Source of the DNA: Anisakis pegreffii
Taxonomy: Eukaryota > Nematoda > Chromadorea > Rhabditida > Anisakidae
Assembly: GCA_035041965.1 (NCBI GenBank)
Contig: JAPYMA010001761.1
Coordinates: 161,683-225,682, forward strand
Length of the DNA: 64,000 nt
Direction: 5' to 3'
Under the pieces are notes generated by a model, which saw nothing but the letters and a program-made list of their open reading frames with translations, did no database searches and had not been told where the DNA came from. The position numbers and the translations under genes were made by a program. Below are positions 13,824 to 52,300 of the stretch, in pieces; position 1 is the stretch's first letter, and every line of letters starts with the position of its first letter.

Positions 13824-14447
13824 TTTCACCACTTCTTCCGCCTCTCACGTTTGTCTTACTTTGACAGTCGTTGCGCTGAAAAAACCCCAACCTAAAATCA
13901 ACTCAGTGTGCGTAACGCACAACGTCTTAGTGAACAATATGCATGCTGCTCATTTCCCATTCCTTTTATGCTATAAAAATATACAAATTCCATCGTCGAA
14001 TTATTCTAATTTTTGATCATAATTTGAGTCATATTTTTGAATTCTTCTCACTAGAGTTACGAATCGATTTTTGAATATCTTTGGATGCGTTTCTAAATTA
14101 AAGACCAGACAAACGGAAACCATATGAAAGTTACTGCACGTCAGGAGATTTTTGAATATTCACATTTCAAAATGCTTTAATCGTAAGATAAAGGCAATTT
14201 GAATATTCAGTCCGGCTGAAATGCAATAAATCTACATAATTGGTCGAATTTCAGTACAATGCAATAGCGTATAAAAGGATTCTGTGAACGATGAATTGTC
14301 ATTGTTTAATTAACACAATTTTGAGGAAGTTTTTTGTGGGGGGGAACCAATCAAACGTACAACGCCAGTTAGAAATGCTAGCGGTACGTTTTTTGGTGCT
14401 TACAAGGATCGTTTAACATTTCAGCAATCGTGCTGAGCACAAGAAGA
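13824..14447. promoter_or_regulatory. Bidirectional upstream region of two divergent genes
   Basis: The MSP-domain gene (minus) and the small membrane-protein gene (plus) start 624 bp apart, head to head. A TATA-like box (tataaaag, 14,270-14,277) lies about 170 bp before the plus-strand ATG. A GATA-type motif (agataa, 14,186-14,191) lies near the middle. Known: GATA sites upstream of MSP genes respond to the germline factor ELT-1 in C. elegans. Co-expression of the two genes is an inference from this arrangement. No spliced-leader acceptor could be assigned. Confidence 0.35.
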
Positions 14448-15047
14448 ATGATTACGGAAATCATCGTGAGAGTAATGGTAATTAAGTGCTGACTGGTGCA
14501 GCGGGCACTTTCGAGGTTCTTTTTCGATTTGCTGACTGAGTTGTTCGGCACTTATAGGATCTGATCGGAATAGTGTCAGCAATTGCGAGTGTATTGCCAT
14601 GGATATTATTGGTTGTGTCATGTTGTTCTAAAAAGAAGAAACAAAAAGAATCCGGATCGAAAGCGTCCAAAAATGGTGCTGAGAAAAAAGGTCAGTTTTT
14701 TGAAAAAAAAGTTTCATTCCTTTGAAGTTCCTACCAGTCAATACTCAACCAAAATCCAAACCTCTCAAACAGTTATCTATCGTTTTTGTGATATCCATTC
14801 ATCTGATTGGTTGAAAAGTTTTATGATCAATCGACAAGATCACTTTTAGAGAAACGGTGATATTGCAGATGATGACAAAAAGCAGAAGGATCAAGAGTCA
14901 GAAGGATCTGCCCCGCCACCTGCGATACCAGCTCCGGTACCGGCCGCAGCTCAACCTCCACCTCCACCCATTGACCCGGTTGATGAAGGTGGTGACAATT
15001 ATGAAGACGTGAACATTGGTGGTGGAGACGCACCTCCACCAGCTTAG
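14448..15047 (+). CDS. Small membrane protein with proline-rich tail
   Basis: Three exons: 14448-14477, 14558-14690 and 14869-15047 (30+133+179 nt) give 113 aa. The first donor could instead be at 14,465 (GTGAGA), which removes four residues in frame. The N-terminal half is one hydrophobic helix (IGIVSAIASVLPWILLVVS) followed directly by CC and a run of lysines (SKKKKQK), a stop-transfer signal with a possible palmitoylation site. The rest is hydrophilic: an acidic/lysine stretch, then proline runs (APPPAIPAPVPAAAQPPPPP), a Gly/Asp segment and a final APPPA. The orientation is probably a short or absent outer segment with the tail in the cytosol. I do not recognise a family. The polyproline stretch could bind SH3, WW or profilin-type partners. 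Its head-to-head position with an MSP-domain gene hints at a sperm role, which is inference. Confidence 0.8.
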
Positions 15048-17169
15048 AACACAGATGATATATTGTGATGAGGATGAAGATCGTTGAATAATCCCTATAA
15101 CAAATCAACGAATCGATGTGATAATAATGCTGTTAGAATGATATTATCCTATGCCATTACAGTATTATTAAGTGATATAATTGTATGATATCATATTATC
15201 AAACGATATCAAAATGAAATTATGATGCGCATATTATATTCACTGATTGTAGCCATGAAACAATAGCAATGATTCATTGATCATTATTATCAGCGTTGTC
15301 ATTGCCATCGCTACCATCCTCCTAACCCATATTAACAAAACAAAGACAGTCGAACATTTTCGTGGATGAATCGTCATCTCCGCAGTCAGTTGATGCTCTT
15401 TTGACTCACTGATTTCATAATGTACAATTAATCGCAAATTTGAAATCAACGAGTCATTAAATTGTCTCTGTATGGTGTGATATATTCGGATGCATGTAAT
15501 GTGGATGCTTGGAGAATCAAGTTATTTAATTATGATTATCACTAACATTGCAGTCATTGTTTGCTTGAAACTGATAGTTTTTAGGAAGCACATGTTTTCG
15601 TGATAGCTGATAATTCAGTGAATCTGTCCATGGAAGATTCTCTACAGTTCGGGGCGAAGCCGAACACGTATGCAATTTAAAAATGGTGCTTCTAATTTTT
15701 CTGTATCTGTGCGTTACTAAAGCGAGAAATCGAATTTATAGAATTTGGTGCTGCAAGCTAACTTTTCAATGTTGTGGTCTTCTAACAAAAAGTACGTTGT
15801 GTTAACTAGCCTAATCACCATTCATTCAGCACATCGACACTTCAACGCAATTAATAAACCGTATCTCCTCCTGTTCGTCTCCAAATTCCTCCTGAACGCT
15901 ATACTTTCCAATGACCAGACTGCTTCTGATTGGATGCACCTAATATCTCCACATGAATTCGCTTATGCCCCAGAATGGTTATCATCACAGAATTGAAATC
16001 AATATTACAACACTTTCATTATTTGATTATATTACAATACTTTTCATTATCAACAAATTAAAACAAAATCACCACCATAACGGAGCAAATGGGCATTTCA
16101 AACAGATCAAACAATAATCTGTTAATTTATCAACCATCATAAAAACGATTGCACAAAGAAGATCCATTGGCATTAACATGAACACTTCATTAACCATTAG
16201 CTATTAATAAAGGAAATTCAACTAAAGAAATGTTGAATTATCGAAGATAAACGAAACTGACCGAAAACAGCAATATCTGGGAAAGAATCAACCGTATCTT
16301 TGAAAAGAAATTTTGAATTGTGATCAATCGAAGACTAAAGGACTGAGGAAACTTTGAATTGCTGCTTGATTCAAACGAAAATGTGACTGATTGAGGAACG
16401 ATGAATACGATTACTATGAAAAGAAGTACCCGAATCACATGACGAATTAATTCCACGAATAACTTATCAGTTACCATACAAAAGTAGTGTCAATGAATCA
16501 AAATGGTCACTTGTCTCCAAATGAATGATAGTGAACAACATTAAATACCACATTTAGAAACCTTCACATATGCACGCACAAGAAAATATGTATAGTTGAA
16601 ACATCAGAAAATTCCACTTTCACGCCAACAAGTAGAATACAAATACGAAATAATTCTGATGATCATTCAGCAGTAATCACCGGATACGATACGAATAGAT
16701 ATGAAAACTTAAAAACCATAGATACATTGAGCCAGGAACATGCATCATACTGATGAATCTTATTTACAAAACAACAACAACAATACAGAAGAATACGTTG
16801 AACTGACGACAATTATGATAAAAGCGCTCACTCTGACCAACCGAACACTAAATTGATCATAATCTGAGCGGATAAGAAACGAGAACTTATCCAGTAACAA
16901 GAGCAATACAGGAGAATGTGTTGATCTGAGATATCGTGACAGATAGGCTAAATAACTAGATAAATGAATCCCTGTTAACCGGATGGATCCCGAGAGCAGA
17001 CACCTGAATCTGATTAATACTGCAAACTTTTCAGTCAAACCAGTGGGATCAATCGCCTGTTAATGTCATTCAAACAGAGCCACACTGCTGATATTTCGCA
17101 TATTCTTCTCCATGAATGGTTTTGTACAATACAACCAACGAACAACCCACATAGATACTATAAATGAGC
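15048..17169. other. Intergenic region, no gene seen
   Basis: About 2.1 kb between two convergent genes (the small membrane-protein gene and the 3' end of the ALK-like gene). It is AT-rich and has no supported exons. Two related ~34-bp segments near 16,770 and 16,893 (acaacaacaatacagaagaa and a variant) suggest an old ~120-bp tandem duplication. No canonical AATAAA could be placed with confidence for either gene. Confidence 0.45.
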
Positions 17170-43596
<26,427 letters not shown>

Positions 43597-45170
43597 TGCA
43601 CTATCCAATCAGTATATATTTACTTTTCCTGGAAATTCTCCATTTGTGAATTCTTTAAAGCAATATATGTGAATAGCAAAACATGTGACGCCTGCAACTT
43701 CATATACTTTGCTATTTCATCTGCACTACTAACTTAGAATTATTTGAAAGAGACAAGACAGATTCTTACCGATATTTTGCTGAAACATACCTATTATTGG
43801 CTCAGGGTTTGACGTGTTTATATTGACAATCACAGGTAACTGTCACACTGACGAGTTATTCCGATGTGATCAGCTCTATAGTAGAAGTCAAGGACATTTT
43901 TTAATGAAATTGTAGCAATGAACCTCCCAGATACAAACTCGCTTATAATTAGAGTCATTTCATTAACCAGCTCTGTATAATAATGACGTTCATGACATTT
44001 CCCGTCGCATGACAGTTTCTCTAGCTGCATTCTATTATGCCCGTCTTCTGAGTGCTTCTTGTTGCTGCTTCTAAGAATTCCAAGTGTTCAACGTGGGCCT
44101 GGCTGCTATGGGAACTGACTGACTGAACTCATAGAATAATTGAAGGGCTAGGTAGCTTGCAATTGACTTCATAAAAACAAAAATGACTATGAATAAAATA
44201 TGAATGTAATCGCTATGCCCTCACTAAGCGGTTGCACTTCCTTTCCAAGCTAATCATTAGTACGTTGGTTGTCAGTTTTTTGAAATGCTATCCACGCTCA
44301 GAGGCTAAACCACGAATATAATTGAATTCACTACATTATGCTGTATGTCTGATGTATGTATCAGTGGCATGTATAAAAACAAACGAAGATCAGCAATAGA
44401 GAAAAGACAGTATAAAATGACGGGAACGATGAATCTTCGAATGTTGATCGAAAGGCTCTGATCATGAGACCCAGAATCTCCTAGTTGAAGTCACAAATCA
44501 TTAATAATTGCAGTAATATTACAGGTAGTTCCGAATCCATAGAGTGACAAACAAAATAAAACCCGAGAAATCTTCCGAGTTTTGGGTTTCTCTTATATTT
44601 GTTACCTATCCGCAGTGGTTGTTAAATGAAACTAACGAACAAAATTACTTTAGAATTGGAATCAACTGAAATGCTTTTCTATGTGAAGCGACGCTGTTAA
44701 TTGTCATGGTTACTGGCGACGGTTCATCTAATTTCCCACTTAAATCTCAAAGTCCAATGGTGATTTTTCATGAGTTCCAATTGTCAACCTGACTTTGATT
44801 CCACAACAATAAGCTGCGTTCTTGTGTTTCGTATGAAGATAAATTCATAAATTTGTAGTTCATTTGCAAAAAACTGTTCCTTCCCTTTTCTGACGTGAGC
44901 GTTGTTCAATACTTCCTTTTATCTAACGTATTTCCAACTTTTTGCATACATAACAATTTGTGTAATCAAAGCGACTGATAATAACTCTGAATTCTTTCCG
45001 TGCTGAAAAGTTTCAGTCGTATTTTATAGCTGTACACGATTGTGGTTGGTTGCTCTCAGCAGTGGGGCTTTTCGTAAATCCCGGAGGAGTGGTGACAGAA
45101 CTCGGTTGATTGCACGATTGAACGTAGCGTATCTACTGCGATCAGGCAGATAGCAGACAAAGATTCGAAA
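43597..45170. promoter_or_regulatory. Shared upstream region of divergent scd-2 and 45,171 gene
   Basis: About 1.57 kb between two outward-facing ATG codons. It must hold the promoter and 5' leader of at least one of them. AT-rich; no TATA box or spliced-leader acceptor could be assigned with confidence. A minus-strand frame at 43,830-44,030 is open but not supported as an exon. Confidence 0.4.
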
Positions 45171-46316
45171 ATGTTTTACGAAGAAATTTTGAGGCTACAA
45201 CTCAATTTTTGGCGATGGTTTATCTCGATTGTTATCGATTTATCATTAGCAATCTTCATTGTTGGCCTATGCGCTGAACAAAGGCAACGCACACGTGTTG
45301 ATCTACAAAGTACGGTAAGTGTTGTCAGTGGAACACCAACTAGAACCGAAAGGTTACGATCTAATGACCAACCATCTGAATCGAGAACGGCTGAAAGTAA
45401 TGACGAAGTGCGATCGAAGCGTAACCAGTCTCCTACGAGTAGTCCTATTGCACGTGAAGCAGCACGGCCAGCAAAGATCTCGAATCGCAAACCAAACGGT
45501 ACGTATCACCGAAAAATGTGTTCTGCTATAGCCACATAAGGATGTGTGCATATTCATATAAGCATAAGGTCTTACAAAACAGATCAGACAAAAGATCTTA
45601 AAAAAGTTTTGTGGGAAATGCTTTATGAGATTCTATGTATTTTCATGAGAACTTATAAAGTTTGCTGGAAATCACAGAAATTCCTCGTAATCATTAAGAC
45701 ATTTCACGTTTTCGAATAATATTGCCGTTCTCATGCGTATTGTTACCACTGTCGAAATTACAATTCGAAAACGTTTCATGCTCGCATTGACCAGAGGCGA
45801 AATAGATTTTTGCGCACTCCTTCCCCATTTGAATTCATCCACTGAATGTGTCATGCCATTTTGATTTCAGAAACGAAAATCGTCCGTGAACAAAATGATA
45901 GAAATCCATCATCTCTGGAATCAAACTCACCATTAAAGTCAAAACCAAAATCATCAGTGAAATCAGAACCAAAATCACCAATGAAATCAAAACCAAAATC
46001 ACCAATGAAATCAAAACCAAAATCGCCAATGAAATCAAAACCAAAATCATCAATGCAACGTCCCGGTACGAAAACGGCTCAAAGTTTCCACACTACCACA
46101 ACAGAATCACAAAACCGGAAAGTAACGTCAAGTGTTGAGACAAAAGATGACACCGACACTACGACAACAAAAATAACGAATGAAGGTGACTTGTTGTCTG
46201 ATCAAACTGGCCAACGAGCCAGAGATCTGGCTGCAACTCTCTGCGATGTACCGTCAGTGGACGCGAAATCATCCGAGAAAACGCCAAAAGATAGAAAACG
46301 GTCGTGTTCGTCTTGA
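45171..46316 (+). CDS. Signal-anchor protein with Lys/Ser/Pro tandem repeats
   Basis: Two exons: 45171-45498 (phase 1, GTACGT donor) and 45871-46316 (TTTCAG acceptor), 774 nt, 257 aa. Residues about 16-35 form one hydrophobic helix (WFISIVIDLSLAIFIVGLCA) after an amphipathic start, so this is a signal peptide or type II signal anchor. The rest is disordered: an Arg/Ser/Thr-rich stretch, then 8-residue repeats of the SPMKSKPK type (about five units), then a Thr-rich region (TTTTESQ, DTDTTTTK) and a basic/serine end (KDRKRSCSS). I recognise no family. The repeats resemble S/T-P-x-K linker-histone-type tails, but a membrane helix makes a chromatin role unlikely. Possible roles are a secreted or surface low-complexity protein. 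It is divergent from scd-2. Confidence 0.75.
45930..46052 (+). repeat. 24-bp coding tandem repeat (KSKPKSPM)
   Basis: About five copies of a 24-bp unit with the core aaatcaaaaccaaaatcacc, within exon 2 of the 45,171 gene. The third codon of each unit alternates between tca and tcg and between SPM and SSM/SSV variants. The frame is kept throughout. Confidence 0.9.
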
Positions 46317-49300
46317 CTGATTTTCTAAAGAATTCCATGAATTTGTTATTATCCTTCGTTCTAGTTGTTCGAAACTCAATCCACTCATCTGCTCCATCAC
46401 CTTGAAATCGTGAACTTTTGTTGGTGTCACTCAACGGAATTTATCACTCATTTTCGCACTCACTGTGTCCAGTGTGATAATTGTGATCGTAAGCCTCTGG
46501 CTTGTCTCAAAATTGAAAAAACGATTCATCGTTTAAATCATCCGAATGCTAAAATTTTCTTGATGGAAAACGCTCGAATTTGCACTTCTTCACAGATATC
46601 AACTTTCGGTGAAAATTTTTGGGCAAACATTGCGGTGAATTTTAATGAGACGTTTTGATCATTGATGCAGTCACTTCGTTATATCCTGTCATATCATGTA
46701 TCATGTCATATCGTGTCATATCACAAGTCATATCATATTACAAATCAAAATCGCGACTCTTCTTTTGCGTGTTTCGGCTTCATTTCACTCCTACAAGAGT
46801 TCATATGCTTGTTCGTATCGAATGGAATGCTCCAGTTTCAGTTTATCAGTGTAATGATCGTGTGCTCGTGTTTTGTTATCAGCAAATTGCATATCGCATT
46901 CAAATGCTTTGTTAAACGGGTCAACACCATAAAACATATGCTGAGTGCAGTTTATTTCGATTAACTTACATTAAAACGTTCTGAATATTTGGACAATGGG
47001 ACAGTTGCTCCTGAACAAACGTCGAATCGCATCCGATCACAGATCAGCCGAATGTGGATCACTGAGGCTGGAATGTGAGAAATGTGAACTTCAAAAGGTT
47101 AATGTGGTGATAAGCGCTGTTTATGTTCAACAGATGCACGCAGAATGAGTCTTTAAAGGACAAGCCGATAGGATGTCAACACTTTTATTATCCTTGAGTT
47201 CGTTTATCCTTAACAGCACGTAAATTGTTACAACGATGCGCATAAACAAGTGAACTTTTTCATTTCTGATTTTCGATTTGTGATCAACTGTAAACTCGAG
47301 GACTCTTGACAGAAAAATATTATTTGTTTCATACAGTTCAACCTATTGCAATCACCTTAATAGAATCATACTTACTGTTACTGGTATTACTGTTTCAGTT
47401 TTTTCATAATCATCATTAATGTTTGCACTATTGCTATTATTATCACTCCATTAGGTATATGATAATAATAACCTTGAATAGCTGATCTTAATGATAAATA
47501 ATTCGGCTCTGTTGATCTGTGGCTATCTTCCATTTATCACGTACATCTATCATATTGACTGATAATTTCTCTTATCTTCATGCGTTTCTTCATCAATACT
47601 TTTTGAGGCATTCATTTTTAGGCTACTGTGTGACTGCCTGGGAATTCCTTATTGTTAGTAATTTATCAATAGCGATCGGGTTTTGTGGTCGAAGAGCGGT
47701 TGTTTTTATGATGGTACTGATCAGATCAGAGTACGACGGTGTAGATCACGCCATCACCCTCTCAAGCAATTGATAATTCGTTTTTTCTTAAATTAATCAA
47801 TCCGTTTGCACATTTGCATCAGTGTTCGTACTCCTCGTCCAATCTACCAATGAAATATAGCATGAAATCTTTGCAGCAATAAAGAACTGAATTTCTCAAC
47901 AACAATAACAATTGAACAGTTGATAGCAAGAAGAATTTTCCGGCCCGTTCAAAGAAAAGTCGTTTATAAATTCATAAAATCCGACCGATGTTAGTTCTAC
48001 TTGATATGCCATAGCGTTGCTTTTCGCAATCGAACATGATCAGTTCTATAATGAGTGTTTTACAAAAGATATTCACGCAAATGCATAAAAAGAAAGCATG
48101 ATGTTGTTTTGATGTATGTGTGGAATCTACCGTGTGGCACGAACTGCTGCTGTTGCTGCTGTAATATTTTCTCATTATTCAGCACTCCAACAGCGTATAT
48201 TACCGAAAACCTGTTCTGTACGAGCAATTCATGCTTTTGATTGCCGACGACTGTTGTTGTGTCGGCACTGAATGCTGCTGCATTCAAATGCACAAAATCC
48301 AAAATGATTCAATCGAATTAAATGTATTCAAATCAGATGATGTGCACAGCAAATTAAAATCATCGCTCATCATTACCACATTGGTCATTGCATTTTTTCG
48401 CTCCTACTATATTACTCTCATATAATGTTTCCGTTTGTGCGGAAAATTTTGCAAACGACGCTATTCTGCATAGCTTTTGAACATTCCTGTCTATCAGAGA
48501 ACATTCATACGAAATACGCCGTTGATGTGAGATCCAAATTGTCTCCAAATGGCCATATATCTAAGCGTTTCTCTTGATATGATTGGGAATTTCGGTCACC
48601 GATACGATACGGTGGCAATCGCCGATATCGCATACGACCTCTACCACGTGGGTGCTGACAGTTGCGCAAATTTGAAGAAATGATCAAGATGCTGAATCCA
48701 CATAAACCATTTTCATATGGTTGCTTCTTGTCAATTCACATCTTATTCACAGACAATATCCGGTTTCCATGAGCATTTCCTCCAGTTCCCATCGAATCTC
48801 TGTAATAAATTTCCAATTTGGATTCGCTCGACATCACAAAGAATGTTTATTGAATGTCACGTGAGGTGAAACGGGTTGATAGTGGGTAAAAAATCTCACA
48901 CCATCCGTTGCGATTGTTACGCGATAATGCTTATTTTTAATGTTCGAATTGCTGACATGATATCATGAAATGGCGTGATCCTACAGCACTCGCTGTCACA
49001 CGTTTGCATTCGAACAATCAATTTTATCTCATTTCATCTGTTGTCAATCTGCATGTGTATTTGCTCCAAAATGAAATATTGACTACGAATACAATTCGTT
49101 CGTTCAGCATCATCGATCAAGAAGCACCCACTTGCCAATCGAATATAAATGATCACCTGAACTGCCCGAGTTTTCACTCTCCGTTCGTTTCTCGCTAAAA
49201 CTTCACTACTTCCTCTATTGCTATCACACACTCTTTTCGCTCATTCAAATTGGCTACAATTTTTCGGAGTATTCAAGCTGCCTGAGGCTAGCTGAATGTA

Positions 49301-52300
49301 GCCCAAAAAAAGAGGAAGTTTTTTGCGATGAATCTCTGATATTGTTCATATTTTGATGGTGATTTTAGAAATTCAACAACTACTAAAAGTATTGCACATT
49401 GAACGAATGGAACATGCATGTTACCTGTTTATCAAATATATTGTTGTGTCATATCCGCGTAAGCATTTAATCATCAAATTGATGGTTCCCCGACACGAGC
49501 CTCCATCTAGCACGATGCTGAAATATAATCCATCATCATTCCGCACTCTTATTATTGCTATTTCATCATGGCCATTGTATATATGATCGTTGTTGCTTTT
49601 CAGCGATGTTTGATGTCTGTTATTTATTTATGCCGATAATAATATTAAAGGGTAACTAACTGATCAGAGATCAACGATGGCACACAGCGTTCAATCGCTT
49701 CCAAGCCAGCTAGTTGCTCATGTCAGCTTGGAAGTTAGAGCCAAGGCTGCGAATAACAAATATCACTCATTGTCAGCTCTATCACCTCAGTCCTCAGTCC
49801 AATAGAAACTCTCAGCGTTGCTTTTTTCACTGTTCGCCGCTCCTTTCTGCTTTTCTCTCCGCATTTCCTTTGCTCCAATAGTGATATACAAGCGATTGTT
49901 GATCTCCTAAAATAATTCAGTATAGCATTGTATTGGAATTAAATTAGAGAGATTAGATTACGTAATCAAAATGTAATGATAAAGACGTTGAAATCTCTGG
50001 TCAACAATGCATTTCCTCGATTCATAGATGTTTGTCGGAACGACTGCAATTTTAAATTTATGATTATTATTGGAGCTGACTACTGATTTGAAATCGTTGC
50101 ATACAGCACATTGCATGAGGATTGTTTGCTCTATTTTTCACTTTTCCTTCTAGATTCTTACATTTCTATTGTTTGACTGAACTGTTTTCGATTCTAATGT
50201 TTATTCATTTTACTGCTATTGAGGTTCTATGATACCTCTCATCATAGTCGAGCATTTGACCTTCTGATAAGCGCATGGTGGCATCATTATCAGTTATCAA
50301 CCATCACTACTTTCTCGCTCTCCATATCTGTTTTATTACTTACGATTAGTAAATTTTTTATCGGTTACTTTTATAAGCGCTTCAGCCGCAGTCAATTCGG
50401 TGTATAGGTCCGATGCTGTATGATCACGTGCGATTTCATCGTTTACAGCCTGTACTTTCACCTTATTTACTGCTAATCTTTCAATTAGTCATTTCATCGA
50501 GCTGCTTTTTAAAATATTTACGATCGTTTCAAAGAGTGCACACACCAGGCATCAATTATTTATCATCCATTCACGTTTTAAAGCCATACTCACGAAATTT
50601 TCTTCCATACGGCAACAAGTAAAACTCCAAAATGCACTTCTTCATAAAGCACCTCACATCGACAACACAGTCACATTCGTTCACAACTATTCGTGGCAGG
50701 ATGTGCGGCGCTGAAGGAAGCCGTCACGAAATTGATATTGATAACTGCAATTGTTCGTTGAACATTTATTTGTCATGGTGTCAGCTTGTGATAGGATCAA
50801 ACGAACGGCTTATGGTTCCACATGTTGTTGTATCGTTGAGCTTGTGATGTCGTATATTTTCATTCTCAATTTTGATTTCTTGTTCGCTGAATTTGATCAT
50901 TTTTTAGACGAGTACCACCTCGTTTGCTTGCATTCGAAAGCACAGTTGTAGAGTACACTTAATAAAATGAATAGATGTGGAAATAGCAAGCATTTCAGTT
51001 AGCATATACGCCTTTCATTAGTGAGAGGCAGGCATGATAATTCCGTACGACGGTATTCGATGTGGTCATGAAAAGGCATTGTATTATGTGAGATGCGAAG
51101 CGAAACTGCTTAGTGCGTCGGAAAGGATAATGAGATGAGAAGAAAAGAACACTTGCAAAAATTTTCCTTTCCAAGGACTTTTCCAGTCATTAAAGAATTT
51201 GTCGAAAGAAAATGAGACTGAAGAAACATGTCCAGCGTGAGCATTTCGTTTGAGAGCCTGGATCATTTGCTTCCAATTGTATCAGGTGGCTCAGTCCCTT
51301 CATTGTGGAAATCAGCAATCATCAGACCTACACAAAAAAGTTTCCGTTATATTCCTTAAACTCAAAGTTCCGCCCCAGAAGCCTTTCACTTTCTTATTCT
51401 TATTTAAAATCTCTCAGAGTGCCATCTTCAAACTCAATATGCTTCATTTTCGCAGCTGATGTTCAGGTCTCCATGTTCCTTAACAATACACAAACTAATG
51501 TGGTGCCAGGATTGGGCTGTTTCAGGGATTCCATGCCAGATTTTCCCCGTTCCCGACTTGTTTTGCGTCTCCGCACCACACTATAACAGATTATAAGTTA
51601 TTTCACAAACCACTGTGTAGATATGCTCAGCTGACTACTGAGATATAATATCGATTTGCTTAGATAAATGAATATAAAATGTTTATCCTCTACATATACA
51701 TATACACATGATTAGATGTGTGTCTCTCATCTTGGATTAGTGTTCAACGTTCTTATTTATCCATATACGAAGACATCAATATAGCGCACATTATGTGATA
51801 TTATCCTATCTTTAGGTGGTTTCCTAGCGAATCACCTAATTGGTCGGATTGTGACTGTGTTTCATTTGGCTTTCTTTAATGTTTTCTCCAGTTTTCATTG
51901 AAGAATTGCTAAAATCTCGTTAAATTAGTGAAACTTCGTTAGGATTTCAAATGCACTGATTAAAATATATGATGAAATATATATTTTTGTATGGAAAGGA
52001 ATAGAGGATCATGTGAACAATTTCGAAATAAGTGATTGTGTTTCCATCTCATTTCGCAAGAGTTCTTCCCATTGCGGTTCTCCTTTGGCCATTGAAACGG
52101 CAAATGCCGTCGTTGAATTTAATGTAGCTTATTAGTCAAAAACAGTGGAAAACTTTCAAATAGTGTCTCTTGTCGACATTCCACCTTGAGGTCACATTAA
52201 ACCTGGACTTGTAAGATTATACCCGTCAATGAAATCGTGAGGATGTAATTTGAGTATAATTCAGTGAATAAATCTGTCATATGCATTGATTTCATTCATG

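Noticed and set aside
43830..44030. Possible extra 5' exon of scd-2
   Set aside because: The signal peptide at 43,596 already provides the N-terminus and no acceptor/donor pair links the frame.
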